A stretch of DNA of 64,000 bases, taken from positions 62,001 through 126,000 of the forward strand of contig NZ_JASHIE010000012.1 in assembly GCF_030056655.1 (NCBI RefSeq), read 5' to 3'. Source of the stretch: Flectobacillus rivi. Lineage in GTDB: Bacteria > Bacteroidota > Bacteroidia > Cytophagales > Spirosomataceae. This document shows positions 50,050 through 59,425 of this stretch, one piece after another. The position numbers were made by a program, and so were the translations under genes. How positions within the stretch are numbered: position 1 is the stretch's first letter; each line of letters starts with the position of its first letter. The notes beneath the pieces are model-generated. The model did not search any database. It had not been told where the DNA came from and saw nothing but the letters and a program-made list of their open reading frames with translations.

Positions 50050-52155
50050 ATGAACAAATCCCTTTCGCTAGTATCAGCCTTGGTACTGGCTCCTATGTTA
50101 AGTATGGCGCAGTGGAAATACCCCGAAACAGCAAAAGTAAATCAAGTTGATAATTATCATGGTACACAAGTAGCCGACCCGTATCGTTGGCTCGAAGATG
50201 ATCGTTCTGCCGAAACAGCACAATGGGTAAAAGCCCAAAATACATTGACTTTTGATTACCTCGAAAAAATCCCCTATCGTAACGCCCTCAAAAAGCGTAT
50301 CGAAGAGGTGTTCAATTATACAAAGCTTTCGGCTCCTTCTCGCAAAGGCGAATGGTTTTATTTTTACAAAAACAATGGATTACAAAACCAATCAGTGTTG
50401 TATCGCCAAAAAGGTTTGAATGGTGCGCCAGAGGTGGTGCTTGACCCTAATCAATTATCGCCCGATGGTACCACTCGTTTGCAAAGTTTTGTGATATCTA
50501 AGGATGGCAAATATGCAGCCTACACCCTTTCAAAAGGTGGTTCAGACTGGCAAGATGGCTATGTGATGGACTTGACAACGAAAACCAATTTGTCAGAAAA
50601 AATCGAATGGATTAAGGTTTCTACGATTTCTTGGCAGGGCAATGGCTTTTATTACAGCCGTTATCCCAAACCAGAAGGAAGTGCACTGGCAGCCAAAAAT
50701 GAAAATCACCAAGTTTGGTTCCACCGTGTAGGTACATCACAATCTGATGATCAATTGGTCTATCAAGATTTGAAAAACTTACAACGTTTCCATTACTTAC
50801 AAGTAACCGAAGACGAAAAGTTTGCTATTTTGATTGTCTCTGACCGTGGTAAAGGCAAAGAAGGAAATGCGCTTTTTTACAAAAAAGCAGGACAAGAGTC
50901 TTTCCAACCTATCGTGGCAGAAGTTGACAAATTTAGCTATTCGGTAATCGACAATATTGGCGATGAGTTTTTGATAGAAACCAATGAGAATGCTCAAAAC
51001 TCGAAAATTCTTCGTTTTAATCCTGCCAATAAATCTTGGAAAGTAGTTATTCCCGAAAAAGCTGAACCGCTCCAAGGTGCTCGTACTGCGGGCGGAAAAT
51101 TATTCCTTTCTTATCTCAAAGATGTAACGACTCGTGTATATGTACACGCGATGGACGGTAAATTGGAAAACGAAGTGAAATTGCCAGGCTTGGGTACTTG
51201 TTCAGGCTTTGGAGGTAATGCCGACGATAAGTTTGTATTTTATACTTTCACGTCGTTCACTTTTCCTCCGACAATATACCGCTATGATATTGCTACCAAG
51301 AAAAGTACAGTATTTACGAAACCTGAGTTAAGTTTTGACCCATCTGCGTTTGAAACCAAACAGATTTTTTATACCAGTAAAGACGGAACCAAAGTTCCTA
51401 TGTTTATTACTTACAAAAAAGGACTTCAGCTCAATAGCCAAAATCCAACTTTATTGTATGCTTATGGAGGTTTCAATGTAAGCTCATTGCCAGCTTTTAG
51501 CGCTACTTTGATTCCTTTCTTGGAACAAGGTGGGGTATATGCTTTGGCAAATATTCGTGGGGGAGCTGAATACGGTGAAAAATGGCATGAGGCAGGAATG
51601 AAGCTCAAAAAGCAAAATGTGTTTGATGATTTCATTGCTGCTGGCGAATACCTAATTGCTCAGAAATATTGTGATAATCAGCACTTGGCACTAAGAGGAG
51701 GCTCAAACGGAGGCTTGTTGGTAGGAGCGGTGATTAATCAACGACCAGATTTATGTAAAGTGGCATTTCCACAGGTGGGAGTAATGGATATGTTGCGTTA
51801 TCACAAGTTTACCATCGGTTGGAACTGGTCACCAGAATATGGTAATTCAGATGATGCTACCGATTTCAAGAATTTGTACCAATATTCTCCATTGCACAAT
51901 ATCAAATCGGTGGCGTATCCTGCCACTATGGTAACTACCGCCGACCATGACGACCGTGTTGTACCAGCGCATTCATTCAAATACACAGCCGAGTTACAAG
52001 CGAAAGCAGGGTCTGTATCTAGTAACCCTTTGTTGATTCGTGTAGATGTAAACTCTGGTCATGGGGCAAGTAATACTGCCAAAAGCATCGAGCAAACAGC
52101 AGATATTTATGCGTTTTTGTTTTATAATATGGGCTTTGTTCCGAAAAAATTGTAA
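50050..52155 (+). CDS. Prolyl oligopeptidase family serine peptidase (S9A), exported
   Basis: The 701-residue protein has a signal peptide (MNKSLSLVSALVLAPMLSMA), a seven-bladed propeller (about 75-420) and an alpha/beta-hydrolase domain. The catalytic triad is Ser552 in RGGSNGGLL, Asp634 in TTADHDDRVVP and His671 in NSGHGASN; Arg636 corresponds to the substrate-binding Arg. It cleaves after Pro in short peptides, here in the periplasm. Length is close to pig prolyl oligopeptidase (710). An inverted repeat follows, then the phosphatase gene. Confidence 0.96.
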   Translation: MNKSLSLVSALVLAPMLSMAQWKYPETAKVNQVDNYHGTQVADPYRWLEDDRSAETAQWVKAQNTLTFDYLEKIPYRNALKKRIEEVFNYTKLSAPSRKGEWFYFYKNNGLQNQSVLYRQKGLNGAPEVVLDPNQLSPDGTTRLQSFVISKDGKYAAYTLSKGGSDWQDGYVMDLTTKTNLSEKIEWIKVSTISWQGNGFYYSRYPKPEGSALAAKNENHQVWFHRVGTSQSDDQLVYQDLKNLQRFHYLQVTEDEKFAILIVSDRGKGKEGNALFYKKAGQESFQPIVAEVDKFSYSVIDNIGDEFLIETNENAQNSKILRFNPANKSWKVVIPEKAEPLQGARTAGGKLFLSYLKDVTTRVYVHAMDGKLENEVKLPGLGTCSGFGGNADDKFVFYTFTSFTFPPTIYRYDIATKKSTVFTKPELSFDPSAFETKQIFYTSKDGTKVPMFITYKKGLQLNSQNPTLLYAYGGFNVSSLPAFSATLIPFLEQGGVYALANIRGGAEYGEKWHEAGMKLKKQNVFDDFIAAGEYLIAQKYCDNQHLALRGGSNGGLLVGAVINQRPDLCKVAFPQVGVMDMLRYHKFTIGWNWSPEYGNSDDATDFKNLYQYSPLHNIKSVAYPATMVTTADHDDRVVPAHSFKYTAELQAKAGSVSSNPLLIRVDVNSGHGASNTAKSIEQTADIYAFLFYNMGFVPKKL

Positions 52156-52161
52156 TTCAGT

Positions 52162-52267
52162 GACAAAGGGGCAAAGGTACAGAGGCACAAAGTGAGTTTT
52201 AAGGATTAGTATTTACCTAAAAGAACATCATTTACCCTTTGTGCCTTTGTCCCTCAGTGCCTGTTCC
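52162..52267. repeat. Inverted repeat of the GGCACAAAG family
   Basis: GACAAAGGGGCAAAGG, then TACAGAGGCACAAAG (to 52192), faces CCCTTTGTGCCTTTGTCCCT (52235-52254) and CAGTGCCTGTTCCC (to 52268). The arms are imperfect but share GAGGCACAAAG/CTTTGTGCC. It lies between two plus-strand genes and uses the same words as the array at 1-85 and the hairpin at 26656. Confidence 0.7.
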
Positions 52268-52280
52268 CTTTTAAAAAACT

Positions 52281-52787
52281 ATGCTACCAAAAATCATTTT
52301 TGCTTCTCTATTTTGGGTAATGCTAAGTTTGACAGCTTGTCAGACCACCCAGAAGATTTATGTGGTTCGCCATGCTGAAAAGGATGTGGCTTTTCAAGGA
52401 AATGACCGTATGCGTCCACTCAATACTCAGGGACACCAACGCGCTAGCGCTTTGTATCATCGCTTAGCAAAAGCTGGTATTCAAAAAATCTTTGTGACTG
52501 AGTATTTGCGTGTGCAACAGACCGCTGATTCGCTTCGTATCAAAAATCAGATAGACACACTTTGGTATAGTGCCAAAGATGTAGTTTTGTCAGACAATTT
52601 GGAAAAAGTAGGTGCTCAAAACAAGACAGTTTTGATTGTTGGTCATAGTAATACGGTTCCTGATATCATTCGAAAATTTGGTGTAAATTTTGAAACCAAA
52701 ATTCTGCCAGATACCGAGTATGATAATCTATATATTATTAGCAGGAAGAAAGGAAAAGTGCTCAAGTTTGAAGCAAGTAAATATTAG
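52281..52787 (+). CDS. Histidine phosphatase (SixA-like) lipoprotein
   Basis: The 168-residue protein has lipobox LTAC (Cys20), then the phosphatase RHG-type motif VVRHAEKD, MRPLNTQGHQRASALYHRLA, VTEYLRVQQTADSL and the second catalytic His in VLIVGHSNTVPD. Members remove phosphate from proteins or small molecules by a phospho-His intermediate. The lipoprotein signal places it in the periplasm, so it is unlikely to be a phosphorelay phosphatase like Escherichia SixA. The gene has its own terminator. Confidence 0.92.
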   Translation: MLPKIIFASLFWVMLSLTACQTTQKIYVVRHAEKDVAFQGNDRMRPLNTQGHQRASALYHRLAKAGIQKIFVTEYLRVQQTADSLRIKNQIDTLWYSAKDVVLSDNLEKVGAQNKTVLIVGHSNTVPDIIRKFGVNFETKILPDTEYDNLYIISRKKGKVLKFEASKY

Positions 52788-52806
52788 CGAATAATAGGAT
52801 GAGAAG

Positions 52807-52840
52807 TCCCCTGTATAGCTAGACTATGCAGGGGATTTTT
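52807..52840 (+). terminator. Terminator of the histidine phosphatase gene
   Basis: TCCCCTGTATAG and CTATGCAGGGGA form a 12-bp stem with one mismatch and a 5-nt loop, followed by five T. Confidence 0.85.
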
Positions 52841-53326
52841 GTTTGGTACAAAAAAATATTGAAATATTTATAAGTAAAAATGCTTATTTCTTTTTTAGAG
52901 AAAGTACTCTCAATTATACCTACATTTGTCAATTTTTGTATGAATAATTGCTATAACAATAGTTTTTATACCTTCTTTTGGAAAAAAGAAATAAAATCCA
53001 GTTATAAGCATGCTAAATATCAACTTCCAATAAATTAAAGTGCAAAAAAATATTTGAAAAATTTAGTTTTTATGTTTTTTGAAAAGAGGGCTTTCAAAAA
53101 ATGCTGGTTTTGAAATAAAAAGTGATTTTTGTTGATAAAGGGTATTTTAAAAGTAGTATTCAGTTCGAAAAAAAGCCTAAAATCACTAGAAAAAGGGCTA
53201 AAAATCAACTTTTTGTCAAAAAATGAGGTGCTTGACATTGATTTTTTTTATTGTAAACTTTCGGTCGTAATTCTTACTAGAACAACAAACGAAACAAAAT
53301 AAAACCACAATAAAATAAGAAAAGAT
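52841..53326. other. Very AT-rich gene-less region
   Basis: About 485 bp rich in A and T runs. TTGACATTG (53234-53242) and TAAACTTTCG (53255-53264) may be a promoter for the gene at 53327, although the -7 box has one base too many. A low-complexity Phe/Lys frame (53035-53238, minus strand) is not credible as a gene. Confidence 0.4.
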
Positions 53327-53737
53327 ATGGAAGCGACGATGAAAGCAAATCAGTTTTTGACTCCTAATTTATATACAAGCATAAACGAGGTAGAGATCTT
53401 AGATTGTTTAGTTGATTTTGGATATATGCCAAAAGAATTCAACCAAAATCAAGTAATCTCATTCGTAAAAGATGAGAATTTTTACCTAGTACTATTTATG
53501 GTACGCGAAGATGGACAGAAGGGTTTCTTAATGTATGAAATATTAGATTTTACTATGCACGAACAAGAGCTCTATATGATGTCTCATCTTTTCAGAAACT
53601 TAGTAGCGTCTAATAAAAATAACTATACTTATCGTAAGGCTCAGTACAAACTAGACGAAATGTTAGGTATGGTTCCTACATTCAGAGCGTTGTACAAAAA
53701 ACGTTTTGATGTAGATGATTATGGAATGGCTGCATAA
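53327..53737 (+). CDS. Protein of unknown function
   Basis: The 136-residue soluble protein has no signal peptide. It seems alpha/beta: EVEILDCLVDFGYMPKEFNQ, ENFYLVLFMVREDGQKGFLM, YEILDFTMHEQELYMMSHLF and a basic C-terminal helix (KAQYKLDEMLGMVPTFRALY). I do not recognise a family. An alternative ATG lies at 53339. A small exported protein gene follows 58 bp downstream on the same strand, so the two may be co-transcribed. Confidence 0.8.
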   Translation: MEATMKANQFLTPNLYTSINEVEILDCLVDFGYMPKEFNQNQVISFVKDENFYLVLFMVREDGQKGFLMYEILDFTMHEQELYMMSHLFRNLVASNKNNYTYRKAQYKLDEMLGMVPTFRALYKKRFDVDDYGMAA

Positions 53738-53795
53738 GTTTTTCTTGATGTGAATTTTCTGAAACAAATCACATACAATTAAAATTTATTGAATC

Positions 53796-54140
53796 ATGAA
53801 AGTATCAGTTTTTGGGGCGGGTTTGTTGTTGATGGCAAGCTTTGGAGCACTCGCCCAAGAAATCCCAGCGGGTGACCCTGGTTACAACACTGGCAACTAC
53901 AAGCACCCCAACAAGGCGGCTGCGGCTGCCAAAAAAGCAAAGTACATTACACAAACCGAGCAGGTAGTTTCGAACAGGAATTACAAGCAGAGTTTAGGTA
54001 GTAAAACGGTAGAAAGTGGCTTAGTAATTGAGAGAACGTCGTCAACGGAGCCTGTTAATTACAAAATGCCATACACCAAGAAAGTCAAAAAATCTACAAT
54101 TGCCCTTCAAGATACTAGTAAAGGTGTTGCGGGAGAGTAG
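53796..54140 (+). CDS. Small exported protein of unknown function
   Basis: The 114-residue protein has a signal peptide (MKVSVFGAGLLLMASFGALA, cleaved before or after Q). The mature part is polar, basic and probably disordered (PGYNTGNYKHPNKAAAAAKK, KVKKSTIALQDTSKG). No domain is recognisable. It follows the unknown gene at 53327 and is followed by an inverted repeat at the convergent junction. Confidence 0.8.
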   Translation: MKVSVFGAGLLLMASFGALAQEIPAGDPGYNTGNYKHPNKAAAAAKKAKYITQTEQVVSNRNYKQSLGSKTVESGLVIERTSSTEPVNYKMPYTKKVKKSTIALQDTSKGVAGE

Positions 54141-54153
54141 TGAAGATTAATTT

Positions 54154-54217
54154 TAGAATGGTGAATTATGAGTTGTGAATGAAAGTAATTATTCACAATT
54201 CGTAATTCACCATTCTA
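54154..54217. repeat. 27-bp inverted repeat at a convergent junction
   Basis: The arm at 54154-54180 (TAGAATGGTGAATTATGAGT, then TGTGAAT) pairs with 54191-54217 with two mismatches in 27, around a 10-nt loop. It lies 13 bp after a plus-strand gene and 6 bp before the end of the convergent cytochrome gene. Confidence 0.85.
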
Positions 54218-54223
54218 CATTAT

Positions 54224-56143
54224 TTAGTCGTGATTCTCCAATTTGTTCAAATCTGCTTGAGCCTTCTTCTTGCCAAGCGCATTAATCCACGCTGCAATTT
54301 TTAGTACATCAGCCTTTGGCACGTGTGTCATCGATGCCATTTCTGTGGCATAGTCTGGCCAGTTTTCTGGTTTTGGGTGATATACCAATTCCAAAATTTG
54401 CTCATTTGTATAATTTCGTTTCGCAACCTCTGTAAACGGAGGCCCTACTACACGCGTAGCCTCTGCATGACAACTGGTACAAGCGTGTTTTTTCAATAAA
54501 GCCGCTACTTGTTTGCTATCAATTAAACCTGCATCTGCTACCTTTTTAGTGCCATTGACAGGAGTCGTCTTTTTCGCTGGCGTGCTTGTACTTGGTGCTG
54601 GAGCAGTACTAGCTTTTACTTTCTGAGATTCTGTTAACTGTGCCGCTTCGCCATCAGGAATATTGTTGAGCGTATAATACCCGACTTCATGCAAAAGAGG
54701 TTGTCCTTCCTCGTTTAAGATACCCGATGGGCGAACTTCATGGATATATCCTTTACGCAAGTTGTCAATTACCAAACGAACTTTCTTACGGTCTGCTGAT
54801 ACAATAATCCCTTTCAATGGAGTCTTTTCTTGATTAATAATCGGACTACCGTAATTGTGGTGATATTTGTATGTGAAGCTTTTTAGTTCATAATTTGCTG
54901 CATCAGCGGCAGTTTTAGCATCCACAGGTTGTGTAAATTCAATCTCAAAACCATCTGGTTTGGCGCTAATTGTTTTCATTTCGAAAGGCAAACGACCATT
55001 CCAAACCAAGCGCTGTAAACCATATAAATCTTTTCCTGTAGAACCCCAACCACGTGAAGTCATCCCTACGAAAATAGAACCATCGTTACCCCAACGTGCA
55101 CGTACAGTACCTGACTGAAAACCTTCACGGAATGGATAACAAGCACCTTGGTATTTGCCATTGACTTTTTCCAAACTCATACGCATGGCTTTTGATTGTC
55201 CTTGGTCAAATACAATGTATTGCCCTTGGAATGGACCAAATTTGCCATTGGTTTCATCTTCAATCATGTCAGCAGTCGAAATACCCATGATAGCATGAGG
55301 GAACCACACTGCTGGTAATTTCAAAGCCTTTACTTTCTTGGCAGCTTCGTACATAGGCTCGCCAGTATCTGGAAGGTCTTCTCTCGTTAATTTTAAAGGA
55401 GAATCTGGTTCTTTTGTCCAATACAAACCACCTGCATTTCCTGCAAAATCCCCTTTTTCAAGGTGTGTCACACGTCCAGAACCAACCCAGTCTCCTTGGT
55501 TTTCGCCAAATAAAACATCACCATTAGAGTTTACCGTAAAGCCTGCTGGTGAGCGCAATCCTGTAGCAACTGGCTCTAGTTTGCCATCTTTGGTTACTTT
55601 TACCAACCATCCACGCCATTTAGCCAATTTACCTTCTCCATAACCTACCCATGCCACGTTGAAAGTAAGGTACATATCGCCGTTTTTATCAAAAACTGGT
55701 CCATAAGAATACTCGTGGTAGTTACCAGATAAGTCCCAATTGGCTACATTTTCGTATAAATCAGCTTTGTCGTCGCCGTCGGTATCTGTCAATTTAGTCA
55801 ATTCACCACGTTGTGTGCAGTAAAAAGAACCATCACGGTACGCTAAACCCAATGATTCGTGCAAGCCGCTTGCAAAGAGTTTGTAACTAGGTTTTGTACC
55901 ATTAGTTTGGTAAGGGTTTTCGATAATCCAAATTTCACCACGACGGGTACAGACACCCAAACGACCATCAGGCATAGGAGCAAGACCGCCTGCCTCCAGG
56001 CGAATACCATCAGGGATGGCAACGGTTTTTATTTCATAAAAATCTTCTTCTGTTAAAGGCTTCGGTTTGTTTTGTGCGATACCCGAAGATGCTCCAAGTC
56101 CCAAGAGTCCTAGGGTGAGGAGTAATTGATAATATCTTTTCAT
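54224..56143 (-). CDS. Propeller protein with C-terminal cytochrome c domain
   Basis: The 639-residue exported protein has a signal peptide (ending GIAQ), a sugar-dehydrogenase-like beta-propeller (about 40-390; LEAGGLAPMPDGRLGVCTRR, LRSPAGFTVNSNGDVLFGEN), a linker domain, a Thr/Pro-rich spacer (about 505-535) and a class I cytochrome c domain with haem motif C555-TS-C558-H559 and a possible axial Met at 602 or 605. It may oxidise a sugar-like substrate and pass electrons to its haem. It lies 54 bp downstream of a DUF1080 protein gene, an arrangement typical of Bacteroidota saccharide metabolism. Confidence 0.9.
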   Translation of the reverse strand: MKRYYQLLLTLGLLGLGASSGIAQNKPKPLTEEDFYEIKTVAIPDGIRLEAGGLAPMPDGRLGVCTRRGEIWIIENPYQTNGTKPSYKLFASGLHESLGLAYRDGSFYCTQRGELTKLTDTDGDDKADLYENVANWDLSGNYHEYSYGPVFDKNGDMYLTFNVAWVGYGEGKLAKWRGWLVKVTKDGKLEPVATGLRSPAGFTVNSNGDVLFGENQGDWVGSGRVTHLEKGDFAGNAGGLYWTKEPDSPLKLTREDLPDTGEPMYEAAKKVKALKLPAVWFPHAIMGISTADMIEDETNGKFGPFQGQYIVFDQGQSKAMRMSLEKVNGKYQGACYPFREGFQSGTVRARWGNDGSIFVGMTSRGWGSTGKDLYGLQRLVWNGRLPFEMKTISAKPDGFEIEFTQPVDAKTAADAANYELKSFTYKYHHNYGSPIINQEKTPLKGIIVSADRKKVRLVIDNLRKGYIHEVRPSGILNEEGQPLLHEVGYYTLNNIPDGEAAQLTESQKVKASTAPAPSTSTPAKKTTPVNGTKKVADAGLIDSKQVAALLKKHACTSCHAEATRVVGPPFTEVAKRNYTNEQILELVYHPKPENWPDYATEMASMTHVPKADVLKIAAWINALGKKKAQADLNKLENHD

Positions 56144-56197
56144 AAATCTTGAATGCTTAAATAGAAATGTTGAAAAATCTGTGAATACAATGATTAC

Positions 56198-58033
56198 TTA
56201 GAAAGTCACTTGATAACTTACCTCTTTTAATCCACTCACAGGAATCAATAATTGGGTTTTGCCGTTTGACTGACGAACCACAGCTTGCTGATTGGCAGTC
56301 TCGCCCAATAGCTCTATATAATACGTTTGGTTATTAATGGCATACAAATTTTTACCAACATTCTTAATAACTTCTCCTTCTGCCACAAGCGCATACAATG
56401 GTTGTGAACTGATTGCATTGCCTGCGATTTGTAAACGACGAACCAAGCCTTCGTTTTTTGTAGAAGAAATCGTTTGGTCTTTGATAGACAAACCATTGTA
56501 TTCATAGGTAAATACAGGATATGCCACGCCATTTTCTTGCTTAATGAGCTGGTAACCTTTGTATTTCAACTCAGTTTTATTCAAAGAATCTGGAAAAGAA
56601 GCATTGGCACTAGCAATAAAAGCCAACGGGAATTTACCATTTGACTGTACCGTAACACCCATTGGTGCGGCAGTTTGAGGCTCGCCACGGTCATGCCACA
56701 TTTGTGTCACATCCAAAAATTTACCTCTCCAACATTCCAAGAAACCTCCTTGGTTAAGGTCATAAGAGAAGTTTAACCCTCCTGGCAAACCTACACTAAT
56801 AGCATGTGTTTTTTTACGGTCATTATATACAACAAAAGAGCGTTGTAGTTTTGGCTCTTGGTCGATTGTGATTTCTACTAATGGAGTAGCTTCTGGTTCT
56901 GGCAGTGACGTACGCTCAGTGATAGACTGACGATGTGTACCCACACGTTCAACAAAACATCCTAGAGCTCTAGGACCCCAACCGAAGTCTTTAGCATAAT
57001 ATAAGGTATATTTATGAGCCCCAGCTGATAAGGTTCTCTTACCTTGTACGTCTTCATTGTACCAGTGACTACCTGTAGTAATCGTGTCTCCATCAATCAA
57101 TAATGCTCCTGTTCCTGTCCAGTTGGTAGTGAAGGTATAAGTATCCTTTTCTGGAATAGTAATTGTTCCATCAAATCTCAGCAAAAAGTCAGATTTTGCT
57201 TGAGCTAGTTTCATAGAAGGTTCTGCGGTAGTTCCAGTAGCTTCAGGCTTTTGGTCTTTAACTTTGAGGTCAGCCAATTTGCCTTTGTAGTAAGCATAAT
57301 CGGCAGTTCCCATTTGAACTAGTGGTTTGTCAAAAACTTCATAACGAATATTTTTGAAAGCAACTTGACCGTGGTCTCCTTGAATCATCAATGGAGCTTT
57401 GCTGGTTTCTTGAGTCGAAACTGCGCCACGAGTTACACCCAAAAGCTCTACGTTTTCGTGAAGCAAAACGCCATTTAACATGATTTTGACAAATTTCGCA
57501 TTGGCAATTTTTTTGCCATTAGCGTCAAATCTTGGTGCTTGAAAATCAATTTCGATATGATTCCAAAGCCCTGGTGCTTTGATAGCATTTTGGCGTGGAG
57601 GATGTCCTTCATAACCTTCTTTTCCTGCACCACGAGCTTCGTCCCAACGGTGATAAATAGCACCAGCATCGCCATCACTTGGGCGAAGTTTTAACCAGCT
57701 ATCTAAAATTTGAACTTCATAACGGCTTTGTAAATAAATACCCGAATTAGAACCCTTGGGAATCATATAGTCGAGCGACAAACGAATGTCACCATGTTCC
57801 AAAGCAAATACCAAATCGTCGGTACGTTGGTATTTGGCTGCTTTTAAGGTATTGACCAAAATACCTTTTCCTGGACTTGTTACAAGTGCTTCGCCTTGCG
57901 GTGTTCCTACAATTTGCCCTTCGATAGACCAGTTGGCACTAGGTTTTTGGAATTGGCTCAAATCATTGAGCGGTATTTCGGTTTGTGCATACACCGAAAC
58001 TGGAAATAGGAGAAAAAATAGTCGCTTCAACAT
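56198..58033 (-). CDS. DUF1080 (3-keto-disaccharide hydrolase-like) protein with PA14-like domain
   Basis: The 611-residue exported protein (signal ends SVYAQ) has a DUF1080 concanavalin-like domain (about 20-240: IRLSLDYMIPKGSNSGIYLQ, SRYEVQILDSW, GLWNHIEIDFQAP, GDHGQVAFKNIRYE), then a PA14-like module (about 285-365: FLLRFDGTITIPEKDTYTFT, GALLIDGDTITTG) and a beta-rich C-terminus (about 380-611). DUF1080 proteins include 3-ketoglycoside hydrolases. Together with the downstream propeller/cytochrome protein it could act on oxidised oligosaccharides in the periplasm. A -7-like TATATTTG box lies at 58150-58143 on the minus strand. Confidence 0.88.
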   Translation of the reverse strand: MLKRLFFLLFPVSVYAQTEIPLNDLSQFQKPSANWSIEGQIVGTPQGEALVTSPGKGILVNTLKAAKYQRTDDLVFALEHGDIRLSLDYMIPKGSNSGIYLQSRYEVQILDSWLKLRPSDGDAGAIYHRWDEARGAGKEGYEGHPPRQNAIKAPGLWNHIEIDFQAPRFDANGKKIANAKFVKIMLNGVLLHENVELLGVTRGAVSTQETSKAPLMIQGDHGQVAFKNIRYEVFDKPLVQMGTADYAYYKGKLADLKVKDQKPEATGTTAEPSMKLAQAKSDFLLRFDGTITIPEKDTYTFTTNWTGTGALLIDGDTITTGSHWYNEDVQGKRTLSAGAHKYTLYYAKDFGWGPRALGCFVERVGTHRQSITERTSLPEPEATPLVEITIDQEPKLQRSFVVYNDRKKTHAISVGLPGGLNFSYDLNQGGFLECWRGKFLDVTQMWHDRGEPQTAAPMGVTVQSNGKFPLAFIASANASFPDSLNKTELKYKGYQLIKQENGVAYPVFTYEYNGLSIKDQTISSTKNEGLVRRLQIAGNAISSQPLYALVAEGEVIKNVGKNLYAINNQTYYIELLGETANQQAVVRQSNGKTQLLIPVSGLKEVSYQVTF

Positions 58034-58312
58034 TAGGATGAATAGTAGTTTTACTAGTTAGTACAAGGCACAAAGCACGCATTCCAATGAGCCTTTTGAC
58101 GGTTGAGGATTGTTGGTTTTGTGTTTAAGATTTTCTAATAATCAAATATATCTGTGAATTTATAGAGTTCTACACTGTTCTATATTGGTAAAGATAAAAG
58201 ACGTTTTCTTAAAATTTGAATATTTTTAGAAAAAATGTACTTAAAGTGGCAGAGGTACAAATCGAAAAATGAATTACCTATTGAGTTTTTAACCTTTCAA
58301 TGCAGCATAACT

Positions 58313-59425
58313 CTATTCTTTACAATTTTGCCAATACAATTTCTCTGCACGCTTGAGTCCCTTAGATGACAAGAAACTCCAATCCATACAAGCATATTTC
58401 ATGATTCCTGCTGACTGGTAGCATTCGGCACGTTTATAAAGTGCATCAATAGAATCTTCAGTCATCAAAATACATTTGGTAAGTAAGCTCACCGCCTTGT
58501 CATATTTTTTACGAGTCATTAGACCCATCGCACGATTGTAGAAATTGTCATAAATCTCAGGATCGTAGGCAATAGCCTTAGGATCTTCTTTTTCTGTTTG
58601 AAAAGCATATTGGATTCTTGACTTATAGTTTTTCTCCTTCCATCTGGCGGGAAGCCATTTTCTACTGGTGTTTTGTATTGCTGCTATTAGATAAGGATTA
58701 TATTCTGGATTTGTACTTGAGGTAATGACAATATTTTCAACTAATCCTCTGGTCGTCACATCAAATGAAACCTCAAAACGAGTATTGATATCTTTGGGTA
58801 AATGTGATACAAACTCATCTTCGATGAAGTTGTACGAAACGCCATAGGTGTCGTCAAATGCCTGTTCAAAGTCTGGTACATTACGTAGCCATTCGGAGTT
58901 GCCTCTGAATTTGGGATAGACTTCTTGGTTAAATAAAAATATAGTATCCTTTTTAGGAGTATCTACAACAATATTGGGTTTGATTAGTTTTCGCAAGTAA
59001 ATGTCGCCAGGCGTATCCTTCGTAGCCAAATAGTGAAATCTAAATTTCTCGCCTTCATCCATATTTTTGGCATAAACACTAAATGTCATTTCATAATCAT
59101 TGATTTTATCGATTTTGTAAATGGCTTCATTAATTGTAACCAACGAATCGATAATACGATAGCGAAATGAAGCAGCTTGTTCACCTTGCACAAATGAGCC
59201 AGTTCCATTTTTTCGAAATATTAAGCACATCACTGTTTTTCGTTCGGCTGCTGGGTCTTGCAAAATGCTACCATCTTGCATATCTACATAGTTTTTCTCC
59301 CAATTGTATTTGGTTAATAATTGAAAGACTCGAACAGGATAACTTAAAGAATCAATTTGAGATTGAGCAAAGATGATGGTTGGAGCAAGGCATACTAATA
59401 GAAAGGATAAAACATTTTTTTTCAT
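58313..59425 (-). CDS. Exported protein with TonB-C-terminus-like and TPR regions
   Basis: The 370-residue protein has a signal peptide (MKKNVLSFLLVCLAPTIIFA). Residues about 20-150 form an unassigned beta-rich domain. Residues about 210-280 (TRFEVSFDVTTRGLVENIVI, PYLIAAIQNTSRKWLPARWK) look like a TonB C-terminal domain, as in energy transducer TonB. Residues about 295-365 form two TPR-like helices pairs (YNRAMGLMTRKKYDKAVSLL, DALYKRAECYQSAG). There is no TonB-type membrane anchor and Pro-rich rod, so it is not a classic TonB. Function unknown. Confidence 0.82.
   Translation of the reverse strand: MKKNVLSFLLVCLAPTIIFAQSQIDSLSYPVRVFQLLTKYNWEKNYVDMQDGSILQDPAAERKTVMCLIFRKNGTGSFVQGEQAASFRYRIIDSLVTINEAIYKIDKINDYEMTFSVYAKNMDEGEKFRFHYLATKDTPGDIYLRKLIKPNIVVDTPKKDTIFLFNQEVYPKFRGNSEWLRNVPDFEQAFDDTYGVSYNFIEDEFVSHLPKDINTRFEVSFDVTTRGLVENIVITSSTNPEYNPYLIAAIQNTSRKWLPARWKEKNYKSRIQYAFQTEKEDPKAIAYDPEIYDNFYNRAMGLMTRKKYDKAVSLLTKCILMTEDSIDALYKRAECYQSAGIMKYACMDWSFLSSKGLKRAEKLYWQNCKE

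Noticed and set aside
53035..53238. 67-codon minus-strand Phe/Lys-rich frame
   Set aside because: Composition follows the AT-rich DNA; no recognisable features and no promoter.
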